NCBI RefSeq assembly: GCF_000349565.1
Contig: NZ_KB714609.1
Coordinates: 65,622 to 128,653, forward strand
From: Curtobacterium flaccumfaciens UCD-AKU
GTDB taxonomy: Bacteria; Actinomycetota; Actinomycetes; Actinomycetales; Microbacteriaceae
DNA length: 63,032 nucleotides
Reading direction: 5' to 3'
Below the pieces are notes generated by a model, which ran no database searches, was not told where the DNA came from, and saw only the letters and a program-made list of their open reading frames with translations. The translations under genes were made by a program, and so were the position numbers. Shown piece by piece: positions 1-7,865 of the stretch (within the stretch, counting starts at the first letter, position 1; every line of letters begins with the position of its first letter).

Positions 1-1391
1 CGGGCACCGGCCACGACCCGCTCGGCCTGGGCCGCGCGGTGCTCGGCGCGGTCGCGGGCGGCCAGGTCGGCGCGGAGCGACTGCACACGAGCGACCTCGT
101 GCGCCGCGGCGTCCGCGTCGGCAGCGGTCGTCGACGCGGACCGGGCGGCCTCGACGATCCGTGCGCGTTCCGCCGGCCGGGCTTCGAGCGCGGTGTCGAG
201 GGCGGCGAGGTCGTCGGTGAGCCGTGCTGCGGTCGCGGTGGCATCGGCGATCGCGGTGCGCCGGGCGTCCGCCTCGGCCTCGACCGCGACGAGGTGCCGG
301 ACGCCGGACAGCGCGTCGGTCAGCGTGTCGCGGCGCCGGACGATCTGCTCAGCGTCGACGGTGTCGAGCTCGTGCTCGTCACGCAGACGGGAGGCTGCCG
401 CTGCGGTGTCGTCGGCACGCGCGATCGCGGCGTCGAGACCGTCGGCCACCGCCGCGACCCGGGCGGCGCGCTCCGCCGTCGCCACCGCGGTCCGTGCGCG
501 TTGGATCGCGGGAGCGTCGTCGTCCAGGAGCGCCTGTCGCCGCAGCAGTGCCGATCGGCGCTCGAGGGCGGCCGCACGCGCCGTCACCGACCGTTCGTGC
601 TCGGTCGCCGCCGTCGCGGCCGCAGCGGCAGCCGTCCGTGCTGCCCCGGCTGCGTCGGCCGTGGCACGCAGGGACACAACCGTGCCGGGGACGACGGTCT
701 CGTCGGCGTCGTCGAGACCGGCCGCCTGGGCGAACCGGGCCAGGGCGTCGCGGACACGGTCGTCGGCCCCGTCGACCTCGGCCTGCACGGCCCGGCGGCG
801 GGCGGCGAGTTCGTCGGCGGTGCGGTCGTAGACCTGGGTGCCGAACAGTGACTGCAGGAGCTTCCGGCGGTCTTCCCCCGGGGATCGGAGGAACCGGGCG
901 AACTCGCCCTGCGGCAGCACCACGGTCTGCAGGAACTGCGCGCGGTCGAGCCCGACGATCCGGGCGATCTCGACCGCGGCCTCGGGGATGCGGGACGACA
1001 TCGGTTCACCGACGACGTCGTCCGGCGCTGCGAGCCGGAACAGCTGCACGGACGCCTGCTGCTTCACCGTGCCGGTCCCCCGCTGCTTCGGGCGGTCGTA
1101 CTGCGGCGTGCGTCGCACCCGGTAGGTGCCGGCGCCGGTCTCGAACACGAGCTCGACGAACGGCTCGACCGCGGGGTCGGCGTGCTGGCTGTGCAGCCGG
1201 TCGGAGCTGGCGTCGGACCCGGCGAGGCCGCCGTACAGGGCGAACACGACCGCGTCGATGATCGTCGACTTGCCGGAGCCGGTCGGCCCTTCGAGCAGGA
1301 ACACTCCGGAGGCGGCGAGCGCCGCGAAGTCGATGGTCACGAGGTCGGGGTACGGGCCGATGGCGCGGAGTTCGAGTCGGTGCAGGTACAT
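1..1391 (-). CDS. sbcC: SbcC-type exonuclease ATPase subunit, 5' part only
   Basis: The gene reads leftward from ATG at 1391 and runs off the window start, so only about the first 463 codons are present. The N-terminus begins MYLHRLELRAIGPY and a Walker A loop GPTGSGKST lies near residues 33-41, as in the SbcC/Rad50 ABC-type ATPases. A long Ala/Arg/Glu-rich stretch, predicted coiled coil, follows after about residue 170. SbcC pairs with SbcD to form an ATP-dependent nuclease that cleaves hairpins and blocked DNA ends in the cytoplasm. Its ATG shares one base with the sbcD stop (TGATG), which points to translational coupling. The C-terminal Walker B and signature motifs are outside the window. 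Confidence 0.93.
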   Translation of the reverse strand, partial: MYLHRLELRAIGPYPDLVTIDFAALAASGVFLLEGPTGSGKSTIIDAVVFALYGGLAGSDASSDRLHSQHADPAVEPFVELVFETGAGTYRVRRTPQYDRPKQRGTGTVKQQASVQLFRLAAPDDVVGEPMSSRIPEAAVEIARIVGLDRAQFLQTVVLPQGEFARFLRSPGEDRRKLLQSLFGTQVYDRTADELAARRRAVQAEVDGADDRVRDALARFAQAAGLDDADETVVPGTVVSLRATADAAGAARTAAAAAATAATEHERSVTARAAALERRSALLRRQALLDDDAPAIQRARTAVATAERAARVAAVADGLDAAIARADDTAAAASRLRDEHELDTVDAEQIVRRRDTLTDALSGVRHLVAVEAEADARRTAIADATATAARLTDDLAALDTALEARPAERARIVEAARSASTTAADADAAAHEVARVQSLRADLAARDRAEHRAAQAERVVAGA

Positions 1392-2554
1392 CAGCGGTCC
1401 CCCTCGCGCTGCAGGGCGAGCGCCGCGGCCTCGTACGCCTCGGTCAGCACGGCCCGTTCGTCGTCGTCGGGTGCCCCGCCGGTGGCGAAGGCCACGAAGT
1501 CGCCGGCGACCTCGACCGGGTCGGACGTCGCGGTGACGGCCCGTGCGGCGGTGGCGGCCGGTCGGTCCGCCGGTTCGTGGGTGATCGCCAGGGCGTGCGG
1601 GAAGTGGTCCTTCACCCGGGCGTACATGCGCTCGGGGTGCACGGTGTCGGTCACCGCGACGCGGACCCAGGCGTCGGCGTCGGCCCGGAAGGCCCCGGAC
1701 TCGATGGCGTCGATGCTGCCCCGGACGTCGACCAGTCGCCGCGGGACCGGTGTCGGGACGAGTTCGACGGTGACGGCACCGGCCCCGTCGAGCTCGGCGA
1801 TGGTCACGGACTTCCGCTGGTGCCGCTCGCCGAACGAGAACGCCAGCGGCGACCCGGCGTACCGGATCCGGCCGTCGTCGCCGACGCGCTGCGGGCCGTG
1901 CAGGTGCCCGAGGGCGACGTAGTCGAAGCCGTCGAACACGGACTCGGCCACGCGGTCGACCCCGCCGACGCGGATGTCCTGCTCGCTGTCGCTCGGGTCG
2001 GCACCCCCGACGAACGCGTGGGCGACGACCACGCTGCGGGTACCGGCACGGGTCGCGAGGTCGGTGCGGATCCGTTCGGTGGCGGCGTGGACGACGGCGT
2101 GGTGCGAGCGGGCGAGGGGTTCGTCGGGGACCGCGGCCAGGGCGTACCGGGTGAGGTCGGGGTGCAGGTACGGGATGCCGTACACGGCCACCGGGCCGTC
2201 GTCGTCGGCCACGAGCACGGGGTCGGCCACGTGCGCGGGCTCGGCGAGGATGCGGACGCGCTGCCCCATCACCCCGGCGCCGAAGCCGAGCCGAGCAGCG
2301 GAGTCGTGGTTGCCCGGGGTGAGCACCACCGTGGTGGTCTCGGCGAGCCGCTCGAGCACGCGCGAGAGCATGCGGACGGCGTCGACGGGCGGGATCGCAC
2401 GGTCGTAGACGTCACCGGCGATGACGACGAGGTCGACGGCGCGCTCGCGGGCGAGGTCGACGAGCCAGTCGGTGAACGCGGCCTGGTGCTCGAGCAGGTC
2501 CGCACCCAGCAGTGTGCGGCCGAGGTGCCAGTCGCCGGTGTGCAGGATGCGCAT
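1391..2554 (-). CDS. sbcD: SbcD-type exonuclease, nuclease subunit
   Basis: This 387-residue protein is the Mre11-like metallophosphoesterase subunit that works with SbcC in DNA end processing. The metal-binding motifs are visible in order: GDWHLG near residue 7, GDVYD near 46, GNHD near 82, and a late GHLHG. I start it at ATG 2554 (MRILHTGDWHLG) rather than at an in-frame ATG 13 codons upstream, because family members begin directly at this strand and a TACCGT -10 box lies 6 nt before this ATG. There is no Shine-Dalgarno site, so a leaderless message is likely. It is the first gene of an sbcDC operon. Confidence 0.93.
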   Translation of the reverse strand: MRILHTGDWHLGRTLLGADLLEHQAAFTDWLVDLARERAVDLVVIAGDVYDRAIPPVDAVRMLSRVLERLAETTTVVLTPGNHDSAARLGFGAGVMGQRVRILAEPAHVADPVLVADDDGPVAVYGIPYLHPDLTRYALAAVPDEPLARSHHAVVHAATERIRTDLATRAGTRSVVVAHAFVGGADPSDSEQDIRVGGVDRVAESVFDGFDYVALGHLHGPQRVGDDGRIRYAGSPLAFSFGERHQRKSVTIAELDGAGAVTVELVPTPVPRRLVDVRGSIDAIESGAFRADADAWVRVAVTDTVHPERMYARVKDHFPHALAITHEPADRPAATAARAVTATSDPVEVAGDFVAFATGGAPDDDERAVLTEAYEAAALALQREGDR

Positions 2555-2560
2555 GCGGCC

Positions 2561-2566
2561 ACGGTA
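2561..2566 (-). promoter_or_regulatory. -10 box for sbcD, probable leaderless promoter
   Basis: Minus-strand TACCGT sits 6 nt before the sbcD ATG. The same hexamer at the same spacing precedes the MocR gene (ATG-side end 37098) and the GAF-PP2C gene (56126). With +1 about 6-7 nt after the -10, transcription would begin at or next to the start codon. Confidence 0.5.
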
Positions 2567-2615
2567 ACGCCGTCCGGGGACATCCAGGGGCATCCCGCGG
2601 TGCCCTGTGGACGGC

Positions 2616-3818
2616 TCAGGTGGTCACACAGCTCGCGGATGCCATGCCCAGGACCGCGACGACCTTCACCTTGACGGTCGGCGTGCTCGTCGCCGTCCAG
2701 TTGTTGCCGAGGTTCGTGCGGAGGTTGAGCGTGTACGTCGTGCCGAGGTTCAGGAGTCCGGCGCCCCCGTAGACCATCGAACGGGCCCCGGCGAGCGTCG
2801 TGCTGGCCACCTGCGTCGTGCCGTTCATCAGGTCGAACGACACCGGCACGGTCGCACCGTTGTCGTAGGTCCAGGCGATCGTCACCGTGTTCGACCCGGC
2901 CGGCACGCAGGTCAGGGTGGGGACACCGGTCGCCGTGCCCGCCGTGAAGTTCGCGGTCGGTGCGACGGTGGTCCGCGACCACGGGGCCGCGTCCGCCGTC
3001 CCGGGCAGCAGCACGCCGGCCGCCGCGGCGAGCACGAGCACCGCTGCGCCCCCGCCGAGACGGCGCAGCCGCCGCCTGCGACGGACCCGTCGACGCAGGG
3101 CGCGACGGGTGAGGACGGTGGACGCGGCGGACGGGAGGCCCGTGGCGGCGCCGTCGGGCGCCTCCAGGCCGCCGTCGGTACCGTCTGCCGACCCGGTCGC
3201 GCCGTCCGGACCGGCCGCGTCGTCGGGGCCGTCGGCCGCGTCGTCGGCGTCGGCGTCGTCTGCGTCGACGAGCCGCCGGAGCGACCCGTCGATGGTGCAG
3301 AGCGCGAGCACCGCGGTCAGGCCGAGTGCGAGCATCGCGACCAGGCCCCACTCGCCAGCGCTGATCCACCGGATCGGTGCGCCGATGAACGGGATGCGCA
3401 GGAAGGCGATGCCGTGCACCGCGGAGCGCTCGATCGGCGTCGAGTCCTGCTGCGGGTTGGCGTCACCCTTCGTGACCATGGTGCCGCGGGAGCCGTCCTG
3501 CACGTACCGGTGCATGCGCATGTGGTCCGCCTGGTCCGGGTCGTCGGCGAGCAGGACCTTGCCCATGGCGATCTCGCCCGAGCCGACCGGCCGTGAGACG
3601 ACCACGTCACCGGGGACGATCCGCGGCTCCATCGAGCCGGTCATCACGGTGGTGGGCTGCCAGCCGATGAGCGCCGGCGCAGCCGCCCAGAGCGCGAGGC
3701 CGAGCAGCGTCGCGACGACGCCGCGGGCAAGGGAGGCGACGACGACGCGCCCCCACTCGACGGCGTCACGGACCGCTGCGTGCGGTGCGGGACCACCGTG
3801 CACTGCGATGCTGCTCAT
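2616..3818 (-). CDS. SipW-type signal peptidase I fused to a substrate-like exported domain
   Basis: 400 residues. Residues 25-50 are a membrane anchor, followed by the S26-type catalytic core: TGSMEP with likely nucleophile Ser62, a His103 region (HMRMHRYV) in place of the bacterial Lys, and KGDANPQQD with acidic residues near 119-125. This Ser-His arrangement is typical of SipW/archaeal-type signal peptidases. A second membrane segment lies at about 155-174. An acidic Asp/Ala/Gly linker (185-230), an Arg-rich patch (238-253), a third hydrophobic segment (255-272) and an Ig-like Thr-rich domain follow. The domain opens with residues 278-294 matching the N-terminus of the upstream TasA-like protein (SxTTVxPTxN[WF]TAG). 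Thus the peptidase appears to carry its own substrate-type motif. ATG is preceded by GAAGG at 7 nt. It follows the TasA-like gene by 68 bp. Confidence 0.85.
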   Translation of the reverse strand: MSSIAVHGGPAPHAAVRDAVEWGRVVVASLARGVVATLLGLALWAAAPALIGWQPTTVMTGSMEPRIVPGDVVVSRPVGSGEIAMGKVLLADDPDQADHMRMHRYVQDGSRGTMVTKGDANPQQDSTPIERSAVHGIAFLRIPFIGAPIRWISAGEWGLVAMLALGLTAVLALCTIDGSLRRLVDADDADADDAADGPDDAAGPDGATGSADGTDGGLEAPDGAATGLPSAASTVLTRRALRRRVRRRRRLRRLGGGAAVLVLAAAAGVLLPGTADAAPWSRTTVAPTANFTAGTATGVPTLTCVPAGSNTVTIAWTYDNGATVPVSFDLMNGTTQVASTTLAGARSMVYGGAGLLNLGTTYTLNLRTNLGNNWTATSTPTVKVKVVAVLGMASASCVTT

Positions 3819-3886
3819 GACTGCCTTCGACCGGGGGCGCGTTGCGGGGAGGGAACGGACGGGGCGGGTTCGGCCCCGGCCCCGAC

Positions 3887-4486
3887 TCAGCTGTTCTGGG
3901 CCTCCCAGGTGAAGCCGAGGGCTGCGGTGCCGCCCTGCACGGTGTTCGGCGCGGTGCTCGAGACCGTGTAGGTGACGCGGTAGACGCGCGTCTCGGACGC
4001 GGTGCCGGTCGGGGTCCAGCTGCCGACGCCGGTCGCGTAGTTGGTCGAGGCGGCGCCGAAGCCCGCGACGGTGCCGCTGTAGAGCGAGCTGCCGGTGGCG
4101 GCCGGGGTGAAGCCGGAGCAGGAGCCGAAGCCACCGCCGGTGCCCTGCTCGACGGTCAGGTTGACGTTCGCCGCCAGGTCCTTCGTGGTCGTGACGTTCG
4201 TGCCGTACAGCTTCACGGCCGAGGGCAGCGAACCGGTCGAGGTCACCGTGATGCAGTTCGCACCGGTCGAGCCGGGCTTCAGGTTGCTCGCCGTGAACAG
4301 CGCGGTGTTGTTGTCGTCGTCGGACAGGGCGACACTGCCCGCCGTCCAGTTGTTCGTCGGGTTGACGGTGGTCGAGGAGAAGGCCGCGTACGAGGCCGTC
4401 GAGACGACGACCCCCGAGGCGACGAGCGCGGCGGGGATGGCGATCCAGGCGGCGAGGCGGGCAGCACGAGGCGTGACACGAGACAT
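3887..4486 (-). CDS. TasA/camelysin-like exported protein with SipW-dependent signal
   Basis: 199 residues. Residues 8-33 form a hydrophobic signal ending ASYA, followed by AFSSTTVNPTNNWTAG, then an acidic DDDNN segment and a beta-rich body with NLKPGSTGANCITVT. This order (signal, AF/S motif, NxWxAG, acidic patch, KPG) matches the SipW-dependent class that includes TasA and camelysin, which are matrix or cell-surface proteins. Two Cys pairs (78, 123 region) may form a disulfide. ATG 4486 has GGAG at 7 nt. The neighbouring downstream gene is the matching SipW-type peptidase, so the two form a processing pair. Actual fibre formation is unproven here. Confidence 0.82.
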   Translation of the reverse strand: MSRVTPRAARLAAWIAIPAALVASGVVVSTASYAAFSSTTVNPTNNWTAGSVALSDDDNNTALFTASNLKPGSTGANCITVTSTGSLPSAVKLYGTNVTTTKDLAANVNLTVEQGTGGGFGSCSGFTPAATGSSLYSGTVAGFGAASTNYATGVGSWTPTGTASETRVYRVTYTVSSTAPNTVQGGTAALGFTWEAQNS

Positions 4487-4604
4487 GGTTGGACTCCGTG
4501 AGGATGAGGTCTGATCGGTGGTTCGGACGGGCCCGCGGTGGTTGGTCGCGCTACGTGCCGAGGTGGTACGACGATCAAGCTACTTCGCCGTCGAGCAGCT
4601 CTCA

Positions 4605-4635
4605 ATACCCGGGATGCCCCCATTGATGGGGGTAT
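4605..4635. promoter_or_regulatory. Inverted repeat in the TasA-like/MarR divergent promoter region
   Basis: CCCCCAT-TG-ATGGGGG (4617-4632) is a perfect 16-bp dyad, flanked by ATACCC (4605-4610) and GGGTAT (4630-4635) that could pair as an alternative larger hairpin. It lies 63 bp before the MarR ATG and 131 bp before the TasA-like ATG. It could be an operator for MarR acting on both genes. This is inference from position. Confidence 0.4.
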
Positions 4636-4694
4636 CTTGACGAGTGAGTTACTTGTTGACTGAAGTTCCACCCCTGCACCCGAGAAGAGCCCCC

Positions 4695-5261
4695 ATGACG
4701 GACACCGACCAGGTCGTCCTCCCCCAGCGCGCACCCGCCGTCCCCGCGGCCAGGATCGCGCCGCGCACGCCCCCGGCACCGGTGTCGCCCGACGTCACCG
4801 CGGCCGACCCGGCAGGCACCGACGCCGACCTCCCACGGCTGCTCACCGCGTTCCGCGTGCTCCAGATGCAGCACGCGCGCGTCCTGCACCACGAGAGCAC
4901 GAGCCGCGGACTGAACGCCACGGACACCCGCTTCGTGTTCTTCCTCAACGCAGCGGGCGGCCACGGCGTGACCCCGAAGCAGGCCGGCGAGTACCTCGAG
5001 CTCACCACCGGGGCGATGACGTCGCTCATCGACCGGCTCGAGAAGCACGGGCACCTCGAGCGCCGCCCGAACCCGGAGGACCGCCGGAGCGTGCTCCTGC
5101 ACCTCACGCCGTCGGGCACCGCGGTCGCCCGCGAGGTCGGCGCCGTCTACTCGCAGGCGTTCCAGCAGGTCGTCGCACCGTCAGACCGCGCCGTCGTCGC
5201 CGCTGCCTTCGAGGGGTTCGCCGCGGCCCTGGAACGCCACCACCGGTCGTCCACCGAGTGA
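4695..5261 (+). CDS. MarR-family transcriptional regulator
   Basis: 188 residues. A Pro/Ala-rich N-terminal extension (about residues 8-45) precedes a typical MarR winged helix: helices around LLTAFRVLQ, then VTPKQAGEYLELTTGAMTSLIDRLEKHGHLERR (recognition helix and turn), and the wing PNPEDRRSVLLHLT. MarR proteins bind as dimers to short palindromes and often respond to small phenolic or oxidative ligands. I choose ATG 4695 because GAGAAGAG lies just upstream; another in-frame ATG 17 codons earlier has no clear site. It is divergent from the TasA-like/SipW operon and 36 bp upstream of the DinB-fold gene. Confidence 0.85.
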   Translation: MTDTDQVVLPQRAPAVPAARIAPRTPPAPVSPDVTAADPAGTDADLPRLLTAFRVLQMQHARVLHHESTSRGLNATDTRFVFFLNAAGGHGVTPKQAGEYLELTTGAMTSLIDRLEKHGHLERRPNPEDRRSVLLHLTPSGTAVAREVGAVYSQAFQQVVAPSDRAVVAAAFEGFAAALERHHRSSTE

Positions 5262-5284
5262 GCGCGGGTGTCACGGCCCGCGCG

Positions 5285-5290
5285 TAGCGT
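5285..5290 (+). promoter_or_regulatory. -10 box for the DinB-fold gene
   Basis: TAGCGT lies 7 nt before ATG 5298, with no Shine-Dalgarno site between. The same hexamer and spacing precede the hydrolase gene at 29821. Confidence 0.45.
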
Positions 5291-5297
5291 GAGCGCC

Positions 5298-5807
5298 ATG
5301 ACCCCCTCCGAACTCCTCACCGAAGCGTTCTCCCGCATCCCCGAGACCGTCGAGCGGGCCGTCGACGGGCTCTCCGAAGACCAGCTCGCAGCACGACCGG
5401 CAGCCGGGGCGAACACCCTGGCCTGGCTCGTGTGGCACATCGCCCGCGGCCAGGACGCGCAGATCGCCGACCTCGCCGGCTCCGAGCAGGTCTGGACGGC
5501 CAACGGCTGGTACGACCGGTTCGGCCTGCCGTTCCCGGCCGAGGCGCTCGGGTACGGCATGTCCCGCGACGACGTCGGCCGGGTGCGAGCCTCTGCCGAC
5601 CTGCTCACCGGGTACCTGCGCGCAGTGCACGAGCGCACCGTCGCGTACCTCGGCACACTCGGCCCGGACGACCTCGACCCGGTCGTCGACGACGCGTGGG
5701 ACCCGCCCGTGACGGCCGGCGCTCGGCTCGTGAGCATCCTCGACGACTGCACGCAGCACGCCGGCCAGGCCGGCTTCGTGCGCGGGCTGCTGTTCTTCAA
5801 CCGCTGA
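5298..5807 (+). CDS. DinB-family (DUF664-like) metal-binding four-helix protein
   Basis: 169 residues. The order WLVWHIARGQDAQIADL near residues 38-55 and DDCTQHAGQAGFVRGLL near the C-terminus gives the His pair expected for the DinB/YfiT fold, which binds a divalent metal. In actinobacteria, relatives act as mycothiol- or thiol-dependent transferases; the exact substrate is not visible. Start ATG 5298 (MTPSELLTEAF) is chosen over an earlier in-frame ATG because of the TAGCGT box 7 nt before it. Its 3' end faces the response regulator gene across a strong terminator hairpin. Confidence 0.75.
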   Translation: MTPSELLTEAFSRIPETVERAVDGLSEDQLAARPAAGANTLAWLVWHIARGQDAQIADLAGSEQVWTANGWYDRFGLPFPAEALGYGMSRDDVGRVRASADLLTGYLRAVHERTVAYLGTLGPDDLDPVVDDAWDPPVTAGARLVSILDDCTQHAGQAGFVRGLLFFNR

Positions 5808-5885
5808 GCGCGCGGGGCGCGCGCATCCAGTGCGCAGGAGACGACGAGTCTGCCGCGGCGACCCGACGTCCTGTGCTCGCTCGAA

Positions 5886-5933
5886 GACGGACTGGAGGCC
5901 CGTCACCAGCCGGTGTCGGGCCTCCAGTCCGTC
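5886..5933. terminator. Bidirectional terminator hairpin of the GGAGGC family
   Basis: A 17-bp perfect stem, GACGGACTGGAGGCCCG (5886-5902) with its complement at 5917-5933, encloses a loop that can pair further (TCACC/GGTGT). It lies between two convergent genes ending at 5807 (+) and 5947 (-). No T-run follows. It belongs to the same sequence family as the palindromes at 24322, 48473, 58208 and 63015. Confidence 0.75.
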
Positions 5934-5946
5934 AGGTGGTCGTGTC

Positions 5947-6663
5947 TCAGATCCCGATGGCGCCCGGTGCGTCACGGAGGCCGTGGTCGTGTGCCCAGAC
6001 GACGAGGTGCACGCGGTCGCGCAGTCCGAGCTTGAGCAGGATGCTGCTCACCTGCGTCTTGACGGTCGACTCGCTGACGAACTCGGCGGTCGCGATCTCG
6101 GTGTTCGTCTCACCGCGTGCGACCCGGCGGAAGATGACGGCCTCGCGACGGGACAGCAGCTCGAACTCCGGCGGTGGCTCCTGCGAGGAGGGTTTCTGCC
6201 GGCCGCCGCCCTCGTCGTTGTCGTTGTCGTTGTCGTCGTTGTCGAGCAGGGCCGAGAGCTGCCCCGGAGCGAGCACCGCGTTCCCCTCGAACACGGTGCG
6301 GATCGCCGCGGTCAGGAACGCCGGGGTCGTGTCCTTCAGCAGGAAGCCCTGGGCGCCACTCCGGATCGCGTCCATCGCCGCACGGTCGAGCGCGAAGGTC
6401 GTGAGCACGATCACCCGGGGCACGACTCCACCGGCATCGGACGTCTGCGCAGCAGCCAGGGTGCGCATCGTCTCGAGCCCGCTCATCACCGGCATCCGCA
6501 TGTCGAGCAGCACGACGTCCGGACGGGTCGTGCGGATGACCGCGAGGCCGTCGACGCCGTTCCCCGCCTCGCCGACGACGACCATGTCGTCCTGCGCGTC
6601 GAGCACACCGCGCAGTCCGGAACGGAACAGTTCCTGATCGTCGACCAGGACGACCCGGATCAC
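5947..6663 (-). CDS. NarL/FixJ-type response regulator
   Basis: 238 residues. The receiver domain starts VIRVVLVDDQELFR with the acidic pocket at Asp8-Asp9, a phospho-acceptor Asp54 in VLLDMRMP, and a conserved Lys in FLLKD. A LuxR-type helix-turn-helix follows (LSRREAVIFRRVARGETNTEIA to STVKTQVSSILLKLGLRDR). Between them is an odd linker with an alternating Asn/Asp run (LDNDDNDNDNDEGGG), encoded by a GTTGTC repeat near 6213-6240. Start is GTG 6663, overlapping the kinase stop by 4 nt (GTGA), so the kinase and regulator are made together. Confidence 0.9.
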   Translation of the reverse strand: MIRVVLVDDQELFRSGLRGVLDAQDDMVVVGEAGNGVDGLAVIRTTRPDVVLLDMRMPVMSGLETMRTLAAAQTSDAGGVVPRVIVLTTFALDRAAMDAIRSGAQGFLLKDTTPAFLTAAIRTVFEGNAVLAPGQLSALLDNDDNDNDNDEGGGRQKPSSQEPPPEFELLSRREAVIFRRVARGETNTEIATAEFVSESTVKTQVSSILLKLGLRDRVHLVVWAHDHGLRDAPGAIGI

Positions 6664-7865
6664 TCGGCACGCCCCGACGTCGACGCGGTCAGTGGGACGT
6701 GCACGCGGATCCGGAAGACGCCGTCGGCGCGCTCGATCTCGACGTCTCCGCTGATCGCCGCGAGCCGCGTCCGGATACCGGGGATGCCGCGCCCTCCGCC
6801 GCTGTCCGGTTCGTCGGCGATCTGGTTCTGGGCCTCGATCACGAGCATCTCGGGACTCCATCGTTCTCGCAGCAGGACAGGGGTGGCCGGGACACCGTGC
6901 CGGACGGCGTTCGTGAGCATCTCCTGGACGATCCGCCGGATCACGATCCCGCTCCGGTCCGGCACCGACGTGGGCACGCCGTCGACGGCCCGCCGGACGT
7001 CGACACCCGCTCCGCGGAGCTCGCCGACGAGCGCCGCGACGGTCTCCTGATGGGAGCCGGGTCGGGTGACTTCCTCGGTGTCGTCGAGGACGTCACGGAT
7101 CTCCTGCATCGATGACCGGGCGGTGGTGCCGATGGTCGCCGTGATGTCGTGCAGCCGATCGACGTCGTCGACGAACGAAGCGAGGTCCGACTGGGCGATC
7201 ACGACCGTCAGGGCATGCCCGACGACGTCGTGGACGTCACGGGCGATGTCGGCGCGGAGCCGCTCGAAGCGCGCCGCCTCCTCGGCACGGTCCGCGTGCA
7301 CCTGCGCGCGTTCCCGGAGTGCCGTCACGACCCGGTTCGTCCGACGCAACCGGACGAGGACGCCGACGAGCCAGGCCGAGACGAGGACCACCGCCGGCGC
7401 GAAGAGCGCCACCGCCTGGACCTCCGTGGGCTCGGAGAGGAGGTCCCCGTACCGCCCTCCTCCGAAGGAGAGCGCCCACGCGGCGTAGAACCCACCGAAC
7501 GCGGCACCGAAGCCGGCGACACCGACCAGCACACGGGAGCCGTAGGCCGCGGCCGTGCCGAGGACGATCATGTACGCCAGGGCGAGGGGACTCAACCGGT
7601 CCCCGTACACGTACGACTCGACAACGGCGAGCACGAGCAGCGCTCCGAGGGCGCCGGGGACCCAGACACGTCGCAGCGTCATCGCGACGAAGGCGGCGGC
7701 CAGCGCTGCGGCGCCCGGGACCACGAAGAGGTGCACCGGGACCAGGAGCTGTGCGAGCGCTCCGGCGACGACCACACCGGCGAGCAGGGCGTCCTGCAGC
7801 AGCAGCCGTCCCCTCGACGCCCGAGCGGACAGCGCCCTCCGGCTCTTCGCCCCGCGGATCAGCAT
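6660..7865 (-). CDS. Sensor histidine kinase, HisKA_3 type
   Basis: 401 residues. Five to six membrane segments occupy residues 22-172, with no large extracellular sensor, then a dimerization helix with phospho-acceptor His212 (ARDVHDVVGHALT) and an ATP-binding domain with N-box EMLTNAVRHG and glycine motif GGGRGIPGIRTRL. It should phosphorylate the regulator encoded immediately downstream. The ATG at 7865 overlaps the end of the upstream membrane-anchored gene by 7 nt. The signal sensed is unknown; the coupling suggests it relates to the cell envelope proteins encoded upstream. Confidence 0.9.
   Translation of the reverse strand: MLIRGAKSRRALSARASRGRLLLQDALLAGVVVAGALAQLLVPVHLFVVPGAAALAAAFVAMTLRRVWVPGALGALLVLAVVESYVYGDRLSPLALAYMIVLGTAAAYGSRVLVGVAGFGAAFGGFYAAWALSFGGGRYGDLLSEPTEVQAVALFAPAVVLVSAWLVGVLVRLRRTNRVVTALRERAQVHADRAEEAARFERLRADIARDVHDVVGHALTVVIAQSDLASFVDDVDRLHDITATIGTTARSSMQEIRDVLDDTEEVTRPGSHQETVAALVGELRGAGVDVRRAVDGVPTSVPDRSGIVIRRIVQEMLTNAVRHGVPATPVLLRERWSPEMLVIEAQNQIADEPDSGGGRGIPGIRTRLAAISGDVEIERADGVFRIRVHVPLTASTSGRAE

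Noticed and set aside
1577..2674. Long plus-strand frame over sbcD
   Set aside because: SbcD motifs are on the minus strand; high GC makes long antisense frames common here.
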